A stretch of DNA of 64,000 nucleotides from positions 1 to 64,000 of the forward strand of contig CALRJS020000003.1 of the NCBI GenBank assembly GCA_943367595.1, written 5' to 3'. The stretch's first letter is position 1, and each line of letters starts with the position of its first letter. The position numbers and the translations under genes were made by a program. The stretch comes from MW101C3 sp943367595. Its GTDB lineage: Bacteria; Cyanobacteriota; Cyanobacteriia; PCC-6307; Cyanobiaceae. This document shows positions 1-7,309 of this stretch, one piece after another. The notes beneath the pieces were generated by a model. That model saw only the letters and a program-made list of their open reading frames with translations. It had not been told where the DNA came from and ran no database searches.

Positions 1-126
1 ACCTTGGCCCTGAACCTGTTGCGCTGCAACGGCTTTCGCTCAGTCCGTGCTGGTCTGATGGCCGTGGCGCATGACATCAGCCGAATGCTCGGCTGGGTCG
101 GAATCAGCGCTGCAGAGACGGAATAA
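1..126 (+). CDS. Transposase, C-terminal end (partial, ISAs1-like)
   Basis: The reading frame is open from the first base of the window and ends at TAA 124-126. It encodes about 41 residues beginning TLALNLLRCNGFRS. The LALNLLR...S stretch is characteristic of the C-terminus of ISAs1/H-repeat family DDE transposases. The rest of the gene lies outside the window, so the family is a judgement from the tail alone. The gene is followed within about 20 bases by a sequence that looks like the element's terminal repeat. Confidence 0.6.
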   Translation, partial: TLALNLLRCNGFRSVRAGLMAVAHDISRMLGWVGISAAETE

Positions 127-147
127 GACAACTTTCAGTCAGCCCTG
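1..147 (+). mobile_element. Right end of an insertion sequence
   Basis: The transposase tail stops at 126. Bases 127-147, read on the minus strand, begin CAGGGCTGACTGAAAG, and CAGGG ends are typical of ISAs1-family elements. Directly beyond 147 the minus strand becomes coding sequence for a P-loop kinase, so 147/148 is the likely junction. The left end and the target duplication are outside the window and cannot be checked here. Confidence 0.5.
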
Positions 148-325
148 CCGGCCAGAAGCCCTGGATCGTGGCATCGCCGTACAGCTCCTCACGGATGCCG
201 TCGGTGGACAGCACCTCGTTGGGCTGACCCAGCTGGGTGAGGCGGTGGGCCAGCACAGCCGCCAGGGTGGTTTTGCCACTGTCAGGTGGGCCGATCAACA
301 GATGGCAGCGGAGAGCGTCGGACAT
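148..325 (-). pseudogene. P-loop kinase (AAA/zeta-type), truncated by an insertion sequence
   Basis: The start ATG is at 325. The protein opens MSDALRCHLLIGPPDSGKTT, a Walker A P-loop (GPPDSGKT), followed by a region with STDGIREELYGDATIQGFW. This layout matches small cyanobacterial ATP-dependent kinases of the AAA_33/zeta-toxin-like group, normally about 150-200 residues. After about 59 residues the frame runs into the insertion-sequence end and stops at 104, so only the N-terminal nucleotide-binding part remains. It is almost certainly non-functional. The remaining C-terminal half may lie on the far side of the element, left of the window. Confidence 0.6.
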
Positions 326-535
326 GGAGGAAAGGTGAGGAAGGAGGCGATGCGTCGAGGACGATCAGGAGCCATTCATGGGCAGGAACCAGGCTGGAAC
401 GGGGCCCGCGCTTGGCTGGAATGTGCGCTGCAGCAAGAACGGGCGGTGGATCCGGCGCTGAGGGGGAGGCCTTTCAGGCGGTGCTGGCCGAGTGGGCGGA
501 CCGCAGGGCGATCACACCCGCACCACAGGCACCGC

Positions 536-1129
536 TCAACCCAGCGAGAGGCTGCCTGCCATAGGGTCCAGCGAAAGGTTCCGCTCCCAGTCGTTCAGGG
601 AAGGACCCGGCACGCGAGGCCCGGCCGATGTGGGCGAAGTGGGAGCCAGCCAGATGGTGCGGCTGGAGCGGGCGCTGCTGAGCTGTTGGCGGAGCGCTTC
701 CACCTCCAGCACCAGAGCGCTCAGCTCGGCCGACGGGGGCGAGGCCTGCCAAGCCCGGCGGCTGACAACGACATCGCGCACCTTGCTGCCGATTCCGATC
801 ACCTGACGGCGTTCACGAACAGCAATGGGCTGGGGCTGGCCGTGCTGATCGAGCCCTTTGGAGCAGCGCTGCACCTTGGCGGTGAAGATCACCTCATCGC
901 CGGGCTGAATGCCGGCCGTGGTCCAAACCTCGCGCAACCGGAACCAGCAATGGGCCGGCAGAAGTGGACGGTTGCTGCGGGCGTGGTGGAGCCCACGAAT
1001 GCAGACGGTGTGGATGGTGTCCGGACCGCTGGCAAAGCTGCCGAAGCGGTCGACGACACCGCGAAAGCGGTGCACTTCGCGGTGCAGGACATGAAGGGGA
1101 AGGATGAAGGTCATCAGCTGGTGGTGCAA
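536..1129 (-). CDS. Conserved hypothetical protein
   Basis: This is a 197-residue protein of unknown function. The first ~110 residues look like a compact folded domain with alternating hydrophobic and charged stretches (HRFRGVVDRFGSFASG; HCWFRLREVWTTAG; PGDEVIFTAKVQRC), reminiscent of a beta-rich fold. A helical coiled-coil-like segment (LSALVLEVEALRQQLSS) follows near residues 135-155, then a disordered proline/serine-rich tail. It lies upstream of the truncated kinase on the same strand with a gap of about 210 bases. I recognise no family with confidence. The reading frame is favoured because the opposite-strand frames across it are low-complexity. Confidence 0.5.
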   Translation of the reverse strand: MHHQLMTFILPLHVLHREVHRFRGVVDRFGSFASGPDTIHTVCIRGLHHARSNRPLLPAHCWFRLREVWTTAGIQPGDEVIFTAKVQRCSKGLDQHGQPQPIAVRERRQVIGIGSKVRDVVVSRRAWQASPPSAELSALVLEVEALRQQLSSARSSRTIWLAPTSPTSAGPRVPGPSLNDWERNLSLDPMAGSLSLG

Positions 1130-1543
1130 CTGACGCCATGGTGAGGGGGGCAGCAGGCGCCAGGCAGCCTGTTGCTGCGAAGGACCGAATGGGGAGGGGG
1201 TGGGTGGAGTGGTCTACATAGCTGAAACGACCGTTGGAAGTGAAAAGTCAAGCAGGGGAATTCGGTCATTCGCACGTAAAACGTACTGCCTAGGGGAAAC
1301 CCAGCGACAATTGGTGCAGCTCCGAACCAAATTGATGGCCAACACTCCGAACTGGCAGCACCACTCGCGCAAGTCTCTCAAAGGGCGTGGTTGCTGCAAA
1401 GGCGCCCTGCGTGCGCGACGTCAGGCTCTTCAAGCCCTGCTGCGACAGCTGAATGGGGTGAAGCCCAGAGACTGAGGTGAAGAGGGTATTCTGACTAGCA
1501 CTAAGCTTCCCTTCACTGAACAACTCTGCTATCCACGATCTCA
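1130..1543. other. Intergenic, no gene supported
   Basis: About 410 bases separate the hypothetical gene on the minus strand from the sensor kinase on the plus strand. Open frames of 60-90 codons exist on both strands, but none has a recognisable motif or a convincing ribosome-binding site. Base composition becomes AT-richer around 1220-1560, which marks the left edge of the two-component segment. Confidence 0.4.
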
Positions 1544-2812
1544 ATGCCTAGGCTGACAACTAAGCCCTTCAACCTTTTTCGCCTGCGGAGACGAATAAGA
1601 CTGGCATCACAGAATATCACAGAGTTTTTAGTTTGCCTGCCACTCCTAGCAAAAGGCCCTGCCGTCATTCTACTGGGGCTAGGAATTGGCACGGGCGCCA
1701 ACCTGATCAACCACAATGCATACTGGAATTATACGGTATATAGCGTTCAAACTGTAGACTTTAACATTCTTGCAAACGTACTTCCTTCCGCAATCAGAGA
1801 GCCACTGTTAAATCGCAACCAAGCAGAGCTCAGAAGATTGCTAGACTCAAATTACAGTTTATTCGGGATCGTTCTTTCGATATGCGAGCCGAATACTGAT
1901 TGCTCTTCAGAGAAGTTCATTGCAAGCAGTGGCTTTACAATTGAAGATGATGGTTCCTCGATTCGCCTGATCGGAGACAAGCCTTGGAGCCTGCGGGCAT
2001 CTCGCGCTTGGACTGGGATTCTGAAAGAAAAATCGAGTTCGCGAGAAGACTTTATCAACCATCTCAAGCACAATGAAAGCGTTGACAAGCAAGGTGTCTA
2101 CTTAAACTCCAACGAACCCGACTTTACATATAACTTGACTGGTAAACAAAAAAGACACATAAGAGAAAGAGGCATTAGTACGTCTGGCAAGATAGGTTAT
2201 CTGTATTTCATTCGCAACACAATTCCACCTTTTGCAGATGAGCTCACAAGTTCTCTTGGACGCCTCTTTCGAATTAGAACTACAACACTTCCAGGATTTC
2301 TATCTACACGTCAAGGCGTCATCCTGCAAACATATCTGATGTCTCTGCTGCTAGCACTCTTCCTTTGGGTTGTTTTTGAGCTACTTGCACAGCATGTAGA
2401 ATCGGTAGCTCTCCAAGAACAGAAGCTCAGATTCTTTCGTACTAGGTATTCAGCCGATCTCTTCAGCAGACAGATCGACAGCTTTTCCCATGATCTGAAA
2501 ACGGCCAGCCAAAGGGTTGTGGTGATTATGAATGATTTAGTCTTAAGATCGTACACTGACATGCGCAGCATTGTTCACGACATTCAAAAAGCCCCCTTAA
2601 TCAACAGCCGTGACAACTTTGACGAGTTGATAACCTTGCTCAAACTTTCCAGTTACCCCCCTGACCAAGATTCAGCCGAGATCATTGACAAGCTAAAGAC
2701 CACGTATAACCAGCTGAATTTTGTTGTGAGTGACATGCGCTCAGCAAGTAGCACGGGCGTTGCGGAAGTCCTGGATATCAACAGAATACTGGAACAGTTT
2801 GAACATCGCTAG
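1544..2812 (+). CDS. Sensor histidine kinase, sensor and H-box half (ends at an in-frame amber codon)
   Basis: This 422-residue membrane protein has a first transmembrane segment at about residues 30-52, an extracytoplasmic region of about 200 residues with no recognised sensor fold, a second transmembrane segment at about 259-281, and a dimerisation/phosphotransfer region with FSHDLKTASQRV, where His316 is the likely phosphorylated residue. The frame stops at TAG 2810-2812 after DINRILEQFEHR. Eight codons further on, in the same frame, the ATPase domain begins, so this looks like one kinase gene interrupted by a single nonsense codon. The gene is distinctly AT-richer than the rest of the window, consistent with acquisition. 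Partner: the response regulator just downstream. Confidence 0.75.
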   Translation: MPRLTTKPFNLFRLRRRIRLASQNITEFLVCLPLLAKGPAVILLGLGIGTGANLINHNAYWNYTVYSVQTVDFNILANVLPSAIREPLLNRNQAELRRLLDSNYSLFGIVLSICEPNTDCSSEKFIASSGFTIEDDGSSIRLIGDKPWSLRASRAWTGILKEKSSSREDFINHLKHNESVDKQGVYLNSNEPDFTYNLTGKQKRHIRERGISTSGKIGYLYFIRNTIPPFADELTSSLGRLFRIRTTTLPGFLSTRQGVILQTYLMSLLLALFLWVVFELLAQHVESVALQEQKLRFFRTRYSADLFSRQIDSFSHDLKTASQRVVVIMNDLVLRSYTDMRSIVHDIQKAPLINSRDNFDELITLLKLSSYPPDQDSAEIIDKLKTTYNQLNFVVSDMRSASSTGVAEVLDINRILEQFEHR

Positions 2813-2836
2813 CCACCGATCCAGCAAGACAATCCG

Positions 2837-3283
2837 ATGAAACTGAGAATCGACAGGCTTCCACAACCTGCTTACATCATTGGCAATGAGTGGCATATCT
2901 TGAGCATCATCCGCAATGTTTACTACAACTCATTGGCTGCGGCGATTGAAAAGACATTAGATTTGCCACGCCATGAGCGTGACACCTTTATCCCAGAGAT
3001 GGTAATCACCTCCCAATTGGTCGACAACTGCGTTGAGGTAGTGATCAAAGATAATGGGCCTGGCATTCCTGAAGATAAGCTGGAAACCCTGTATCAATGG
3101 CTACCATCAAGTGCGGCCAACCTGGAAGCCGACAGGGAGAGTGGCCATGGAAGCGATATCGTAGCGACTTACATCATGCTAAACAATGCTTCTGCACGAG
3201 TGGCCAACCTACTGAAACCTGATGGAGCCATATGTGGGGCTAAGGTGGTACTGCGGTTCAAACTGACTTCTCCTACTAGCTGA
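2837..3283 (+). CDS. Histidine kinase ATPase domain (second half of the split kinase)
   Basis: This is a 148-residue HATPase_c domain. Visible boxes are the N box (RNVYYNSLAAA, residues 26-36), the G1 box (KDNGPGIPEDKL, 71-82) and the G2-like GHGSDIVATYIM (103-114), ending in a typical beta strand. It reads in the same frame as the upstream sensor half, with only TAG 2810-2812 and eight codons between them. ATG 2837 is simply the first ATG after the stop and has no strong Shine-Dalgarno sequence, so independent translation is uncertain. If it is made, it would be a free kinase catalytic domain. The response regulator starts four bases after its stop. Confidence 0.7.
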   Translation: MKLRIDRLPQPAYIIGNEWHILSIIRNVYYNSLAAAIEKTLDLPRHERDTFIPEMVITSQLVDNCVEVVIKDNGPGIPEDKLETLYQWLPSSAANLEADRESGHGSDIVATYIMLNNASARVANLLKPDGAICGAKVVLRFKLTSPTS

Positions 3284-3286
3284 ATC

Positions 3287-4267
3287 ATGCCAAGGATTCT
3301 TATCTCTGAAGATGACCAGGCGACTTCCAACGAGTGGAGAAAACTGATTACAGATTTTCTAGATAACGAAGAAAACGTGGCTAGAGAATCAATCCAAGTA
3401 GACCAGGCTTTCAACTTCAGGTCAACTCTTGAGTTTCTTGAGGACTATGACTATGACCTAGTTCTTTTGGACCATCAGCTTGAAGCCTCAACTAAGACCC
3501 TGACAGGATTAAGTGTATTAGATAGACTAGAAAAAAGGAACGAAGGAGTCAATATACTGTCGAGCAAGTTTCTTGTCCTCACAGGCTACGACGACAGCAG
3601 TGTGGCCAGGGACTACGAGCGCTATGGCTGTCTTGAACAGCTGATCAAGCCAATAGAGAAACCCCAGTTCAAGGTGGCAATGATTCGGGCTTGGACCAAG
3701 CTGAGACTCGGTGAAGAAGAGTCGGATTGGGAAGAGGCGTACAATCTACTCAGCGGAATGGGGCTAATCCAGTCGCTGGAATCTCTACAAAGAGATATTG
3801 AGAATGCCGCTGGTCTTCAGCAGCTGTATGATGAGTTGAAGCAGCAAGTTTCAGGCAAACTACCTAAAGAACAGCTTGCTTCCTTCGAGGCAGCGCGAAA
3901 GGCTCTTGCCAGTAGCGCTGGATCCGCCCACTGCATTCTGCCATATCTCGAAGGGTATGATGTAACAGAAGGGTTTCTGAGAGATGTCAATCAAGCGTTC
4001 CAAAAGGATCGACTTGCTTTCTGGATTCTACAGGCGTACCTCAAACGCTTCCAACAGCAGGAAGGAAGAGTGAGAAACCTGCACATAGGACCTACGGGTC
4101 ATGCCGAATACCGAATTGGTCGCAGTTACAGGCTGTATTTTCGCGAAGCAGAAGGCCGAAAGATTCTTGAGCATTTTGGCCACAAGAACGTACAGCAGAC
4201 TATCATTGACAATCTCAAGGGACCTCTTCCGTCTGTCGTACGAGACCCAAGAGAGTTTCTTCACTGA
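3287..4267 (+). CDS. Response regulator with an unusual C-terminal domain (possible RelE/ParE-like fold)
   Basis: Residues 1-130 are a receiver domain: acidic pocket E8-D9-D10, phospho-acceptor D62 in LVLLDHQL, T99 in FLVLTGYDD and K121 in LIKPIEKP. Residues about 135-240 are helical with a coiled-coil character. The C-terminal ~70 residues (from about 255) contain YRIGRSYRLYFREAEG and KILEHFGHKNVQQTIIDNL. The strand followed by GHKNVQQ resembles the core of RelE/ParE/HigB-type proteins, where a G-x-YR strand precedes a GGDK-x-TQ-like turn. That assignment is my inference. No helix-turn-helix is visible, so DNA binding is not expected from a standard output domain. It follows the split kinase with a 3-base gap and is the obvious partner. 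Confidence 0.65.
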   Translation: MPRILISEDDQATSNEWRKLITDFLDNEENVARESIQVDQAFNFRSTLEFLEDYDYDLVLLDHQLEASTKTLTGLSVLDRLEKRNEGVNILSSKFLVLTGYDDSSVARDYERYGCLEQLIKPIEKPQFKVAMIRAWTKLRLGEEESDWEEAYNLLSGMGLIQSLESLQRDIENAAGLQQLYDELKQQVSGKLPKEQLASFEAARKALASSAGSAHCILPYLEGYDVTEGFLRDVNQAFQKDRLAFWILQAYLKRFQQQEGRVRNLHIGPTGHAEYRIGRSYRLYFREAEGRKILEHFGHKNVQQTIIDNLKGPLPSVVRDPREFLH

Positions 4268-4984
4268 GAGCACTCTTCCTTGTTACTTGATTCACACATC
4301 ACTCATCCTTGAATTGGCCAAGTAACTGACCACGGACAACAACAAGCCGATCCGGCTCTCAGTGGGGGGGGTGTCCACGTGGTTGGAGGCACGAACGCGT
4401 GCCCTCAACACAGAGTCCTAAACTGTACATTCAAGGATATCAAGGCCACGCGGAAGGATTTTACCGCAGCATGGGATCATTGGGCCCCGCTCTCAGGAAG
4501 GATGTCGCCCATCTGATCAGCATGTTCAAGGACTTGATGACTATGTCAATGTGTCGTTTCAGCGAAGCCGTCTGGCTGCCGGATTCTGCGTAGGCGATGC
4601 TTTCTCGATGAGAAGCTGTGGGTTGCTGTCAGGAAGCGGATGAGTCCGCCACAGTCTTAGTGCTTGGCGTGGATTGCCGAAGAGCTGGTCTTTTCGCTCG
4701 TCACCCTCCGCAATCGGGCGAAAGCCTGGTGTCTTCAGAGAGAGGTGGTGTCCGCATTCGAGAAGGACCCTTCGGGTTGGAACGTCGCAGAACAGTTCAG
4801 CGATTCTCCTCCGCAGCGCTAAACCGCGAGCTCGCTCCCCTGATCCCAGCCCACCACACGCGCCCGCTTATCTGCTGACGTGTGCCAACAGCACCCCATC
4901 CACCACAATCCGGTCGTTCGCAGCAGCGAGGGCACTGAACACCGGCGACACCCCCACCATGGGCACATCGCCGCTTTCGCTTCC
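4268..4984. other. Intergenic region of about 700 bases, no convincing gene
   Basis: This stretch holds only short open frames. One from GTG 4399 to 4593 encodes 64 residues with no recognised family. A perfect 6-bp hairpin (GGCACG 4388-4393 / CGTGCC 4398-4403) with a 4-base loop lies about 120 bases after the response regulator, but no T-run follows it, so it is not a clear terminator. A G-run occurs at about 4364-4371. Composition rises from AT-rich to GC-rich across the region, marking the right edge of the accessory segment. Confidence 0.4.
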
Positions 4985-6265
4985 ATGGCTGCTTCGGCAT
5001 CGCCTCCTCCCGACCATCCCCTCGCCTCGCCGGAAACACTGCTCGACTGGGTGGAACATCATCCGGACCTTCAGCATCTGAAGGCGGATCAGCGCAGTGC
5101 GGCGCCGCCACCGCTCTGGCGCCAGCTCGCCGGCCGGATCCGTGGGCTGATGGTGGCGTCCCCTGCAGACTTTCACGGCACCGCCTATGTGACGGCCGCC
5201 ACCCACAAGGATTCGCAGCTGGTGGCGAGTGGCGTGACGGCCAGCAACTGGATCGACGGCGCCGGCAACTTCAGCCTCTTTCTGTTTGCCTGCGGTGCCG
5301 GGAATCCGCTCGGTTGGATCACTGCCTCCCTGCTTACGGGCCTGCTGTTCAAGTTCGACAAGGACATCTGCACCACCGTGGCGCGTGGCCGCAAAGGCAA
5401 CAACCGGGTGGCACTGGTGGCCATCCTGTTCGGTCTCGTGCCGCTCAGCCTGCTGAAGTCATTCGGCACCGGCCTTGGCGTGGAGGTGCTCCAGAACCGC
5501 ACCCAGCTGGAGCAGCTTCAGGCCACCAAGATCGTGAACGGTGTCCTCGACGACAAGCGCCGCCAACTGAAGCGCCTGGAGACCCCGGATGCAGGCACTG
5601 CGGCGGTTCAGGCGCAATGCCGCACCGGCCAGGCCACGCTTTCCCGGTTGGCCTATGGCGACCCTCGCTGGATGAGCCTTCAGGTGGAGCTCTACGGCGA
5701 GTGGAGCCAGCGGCGTACGGATTGGAGCCGCACCACCCGCAGCGGGCAGCGTCCCATCTGCGTGGAGCTGAAGCTGCTGGAAGATGCCCAGCGGCAGCGT
5801 GTGGCCGCCGAGCGTGAACGGCTGGAGACAACCGAGCGAGAGCGTCTGCGCTTCGGCAACGATCAGCGCTTTCTGCAGAACACCTTCCCCGAGCGCTTTG
5901 CGGCCACCTTCGAGCCCGATGGGGCCTTCCGCTCGCCGGTGCAGCTGGTGACGGTGGGCATCGAGAACTTCTTCACCATGCTCAGCCGCGGGCAATGGGC
6001 CGCCATGGGCCTGTCGATCTATGTGCTCTCCTTCTCGCTGATCACCAGCACGGTTGTGTGCGCCCTGGTGATCGCCCACTCCCGCCGCCCGGGTGTGGCG
6101 CTCTCCTGGAGCGACGATGTGCGCCAGGAACGGGATCGCTGGCTGGCCGAACAGCTCCACGCCTACGACAGCAGCGCAGCTGCGGGCGAGAACAACACCG
6201 ACGGCAAAAACAGCAAAACCGGTGACAACAACACCGAGAGCGACAACGGCGGGAGGCTCAGCTGA
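4985..6265 (+). CDS. Membrane protein of unknown function with a central coiled coil
   Basis: The protein is about 426 residues from ATG 4985 (MAASASPPP); an in-frame upstream extension is possible but has atypical composition. Hydrophobic segments occur around residues 98-118 (NFSLFLFACGAGNPLGWITA) and about 140-160 (VALVAILFGLVPLSLL). Next comes a long charged helical stretch rich in Gln/Arg/Glu (about 170-300), then a C-terminal transmembrane segment (GLSIYVLSFSLITSTVVCAL) and a polar Asn/Gly/Asp tail. I recognise no family. Stop TGA 6263-6265 shares one base with the ATG of the next gene, so the two are probably translationally coupled and may form a membrane complex. Confidence 0.6.
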   Translation: MAASASPPPDHPLASPETLLDWVEHHPDLQHLKADQRSAAPPPLWRQLAGRIRGLMVASPADFHGTAYVTAATHKDSQLVASGVTASNWIDGAGNFSLFLFACGAGNPLGWITASLLTGLLFKFDKDICTTVARGRKGNNRVALVAILFGLVPLSLLKSFGTGLGVEVLQNRTQLEQLQATKIVNGVLDDKRRQLKRLETPDAGTAAVQAQCRTGQATLSRLAYGDPRWMSLQVELYGEWSQRRTDWSRTTRSGQRPICVELKLLEDAQRQRVAAERERLETTERERLRFGNDQRFLQNTFPERFAATFEPDGAFRSPVQLVTVGIENFFTMLSRGQWAAMGLSIYVLSFSLITSTVVCALVIAHSRRPGVALSWSDDVRQERDRWLAEQLHAYDSSAAAGENNTDGKNSKTGDNNTESDNGGRLS

Positions 6266-7284
6266 TGGCCCTCAACCTTGAGCCACGCCACTGCCAGCGA
6301 CGCGGGCTGTTGCTGCGCTACACCCATCACGTTGAGCGCACCGGCCTCAGCCTTCACCCGGCGCTGGAGCAGCGGCTCAGCAGCTTCCAGGAGGCTCGCG
6401 TCGCAGACGCCCTCGAGCCTCTGGCGGAACCCGCCACTGCCACCCCAGCGCTGGAGCCTGAGGCTGAGCTCTCCCCGGCACTGCCAGGTTCCCCCGCCTC
6501 TGCGCCCGCCCTGCCGGCGCCGCCGCCGTCGTTCGATCCGCCGGTCGCCACAGCCTCTGCCACCGGGCCGGTGATCACGGTCAACAACCTGATCAGCAGC
6601 CCCGCAATGCCCGGCGAACCGATGCGCCGCACCGTGGACACGCTGGCGGTGGATGCCGAGCCGTACGACCTGGGCCCACCGGCGGCCGCTGGCATGGAGT
6701 GGATGGCGGATCAGACCAAGCCGCCTTGCAGCATCAGCCCCACCCTTGGCGATCCAACGCGGCTGGCGCTGCTGCGCGCCGTGCAGGACATCCGCCGCAC
6801 CGGCCGCTGTGATCACCCCGGCCTGCAGGACAGGGTCGCAGTGCTGGATCAGGTGCCCAGCGCCATGCGCGGCAACGTAGCGGCCTCGCTTGAGGGGGCG
6901 CTGGACTCCAGTCAGCGGTGGCTGGGCGAGCTGCAGGCTCAGTTGCAGCCCATCGACGCAGCCTCAGCGCCGAGCCCGGCGAGCATCACCGCCGTTGCCG
7001 TTCAGCTGCGCCACTGTCGCCGCCAGCTGGCCGACCTGCTGCGCAGCTTCGGGCACGAGCTGCACGCACCGCTTCAAGCGATGCTTCGCCGTCAGCTGAG
7101 GCGGGCCCGCCGGCTCGACTGGCAGCTGCGGTGGCACTTGCTGGCCGGCCGTGAGGGGCAGGTGTTGGCGGCGCTGGCCCTCACACTTGTGAGGGTGCTG
7201 CAGGCTGTCGTTGGGGTGTGGCGCGGGGAACGCGCCCCGTGCTCGAGCGATGGAGTGACTGGTCCCCCGCCGCTGCCGGCGTGA
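6265..7284 (+). CDS. Ala/Pro-rich protein of unknown function, coupled to the upstream membrane protein
   Basis: The protein is 339 residues. An N-terminal segment (about 1-45) is followed by a disordered Ala/Pro/Glu-rich region (about 45-110), then a C-terminal half dominated by Leu/Arg/Gln-rich helices (SSQRWLGELQAQLQP; VQLRHCRRQLADLLRS), suggesting helical bundles. There is no signal peptide and no confident transmembrane segment apart from a short hydrophobic stretch near the end (LAALALTLVRVLQAVVGVW). The start overlaps the previous stop by one base (TGATG). Function unknown; the coupling suggests it works with its neighbour. Confidence 0.55.
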   Translation: MALNLEPRHCQRRGLLLRYTHHVERTGLSLHPALEQRLSSFQEARVADALEPLAEPATATPALEPEAELSPALPGSPASAPALPAPPPSFDPPVATASATGPVITVNNLISSPAMPGEPMRRTVDTLAVDAEPYDLGPPAAAGMEWMADQTKPPCSISPTLGDPTRLALLRAVQDIRRTGRCDHPGLQDRVAVLDQVPSAMRGNVAASLEGALDSSQRWLGELQAQLQPIDAASAPSPASITAVAVQLRHCRRQLADLLRSFGHELHAPLQAMLRRQLRRARRLDWQLRWHLLAGREGQVLAALALTLVRVLQAVVGVWRGERAPCSSDGVTGPPPLPA

Positions 7285-7309
7285 GACCAGTGGCACACGC
7301 ATCAAGGCC

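Noticed and set aside
71..1144. Long plus-strand open frame across the left end
   Set aside because: It is antisense to the kinase and hypothetical genes, and its composition (Gly/Arg/His-rich) is typical of a shadow frame in GC-rich DNA.
4388..4403. Rho-independent terminator after the response regulator
   Set aside because: The hairpin is perfect but no T-run follows and it is 120 bases from the stop.
4399..4593. 64-residue open frame after the response regulator
   Set aside because: No ribosome-binding site, no family pattern, and the surrounding sequence looks non-coding.
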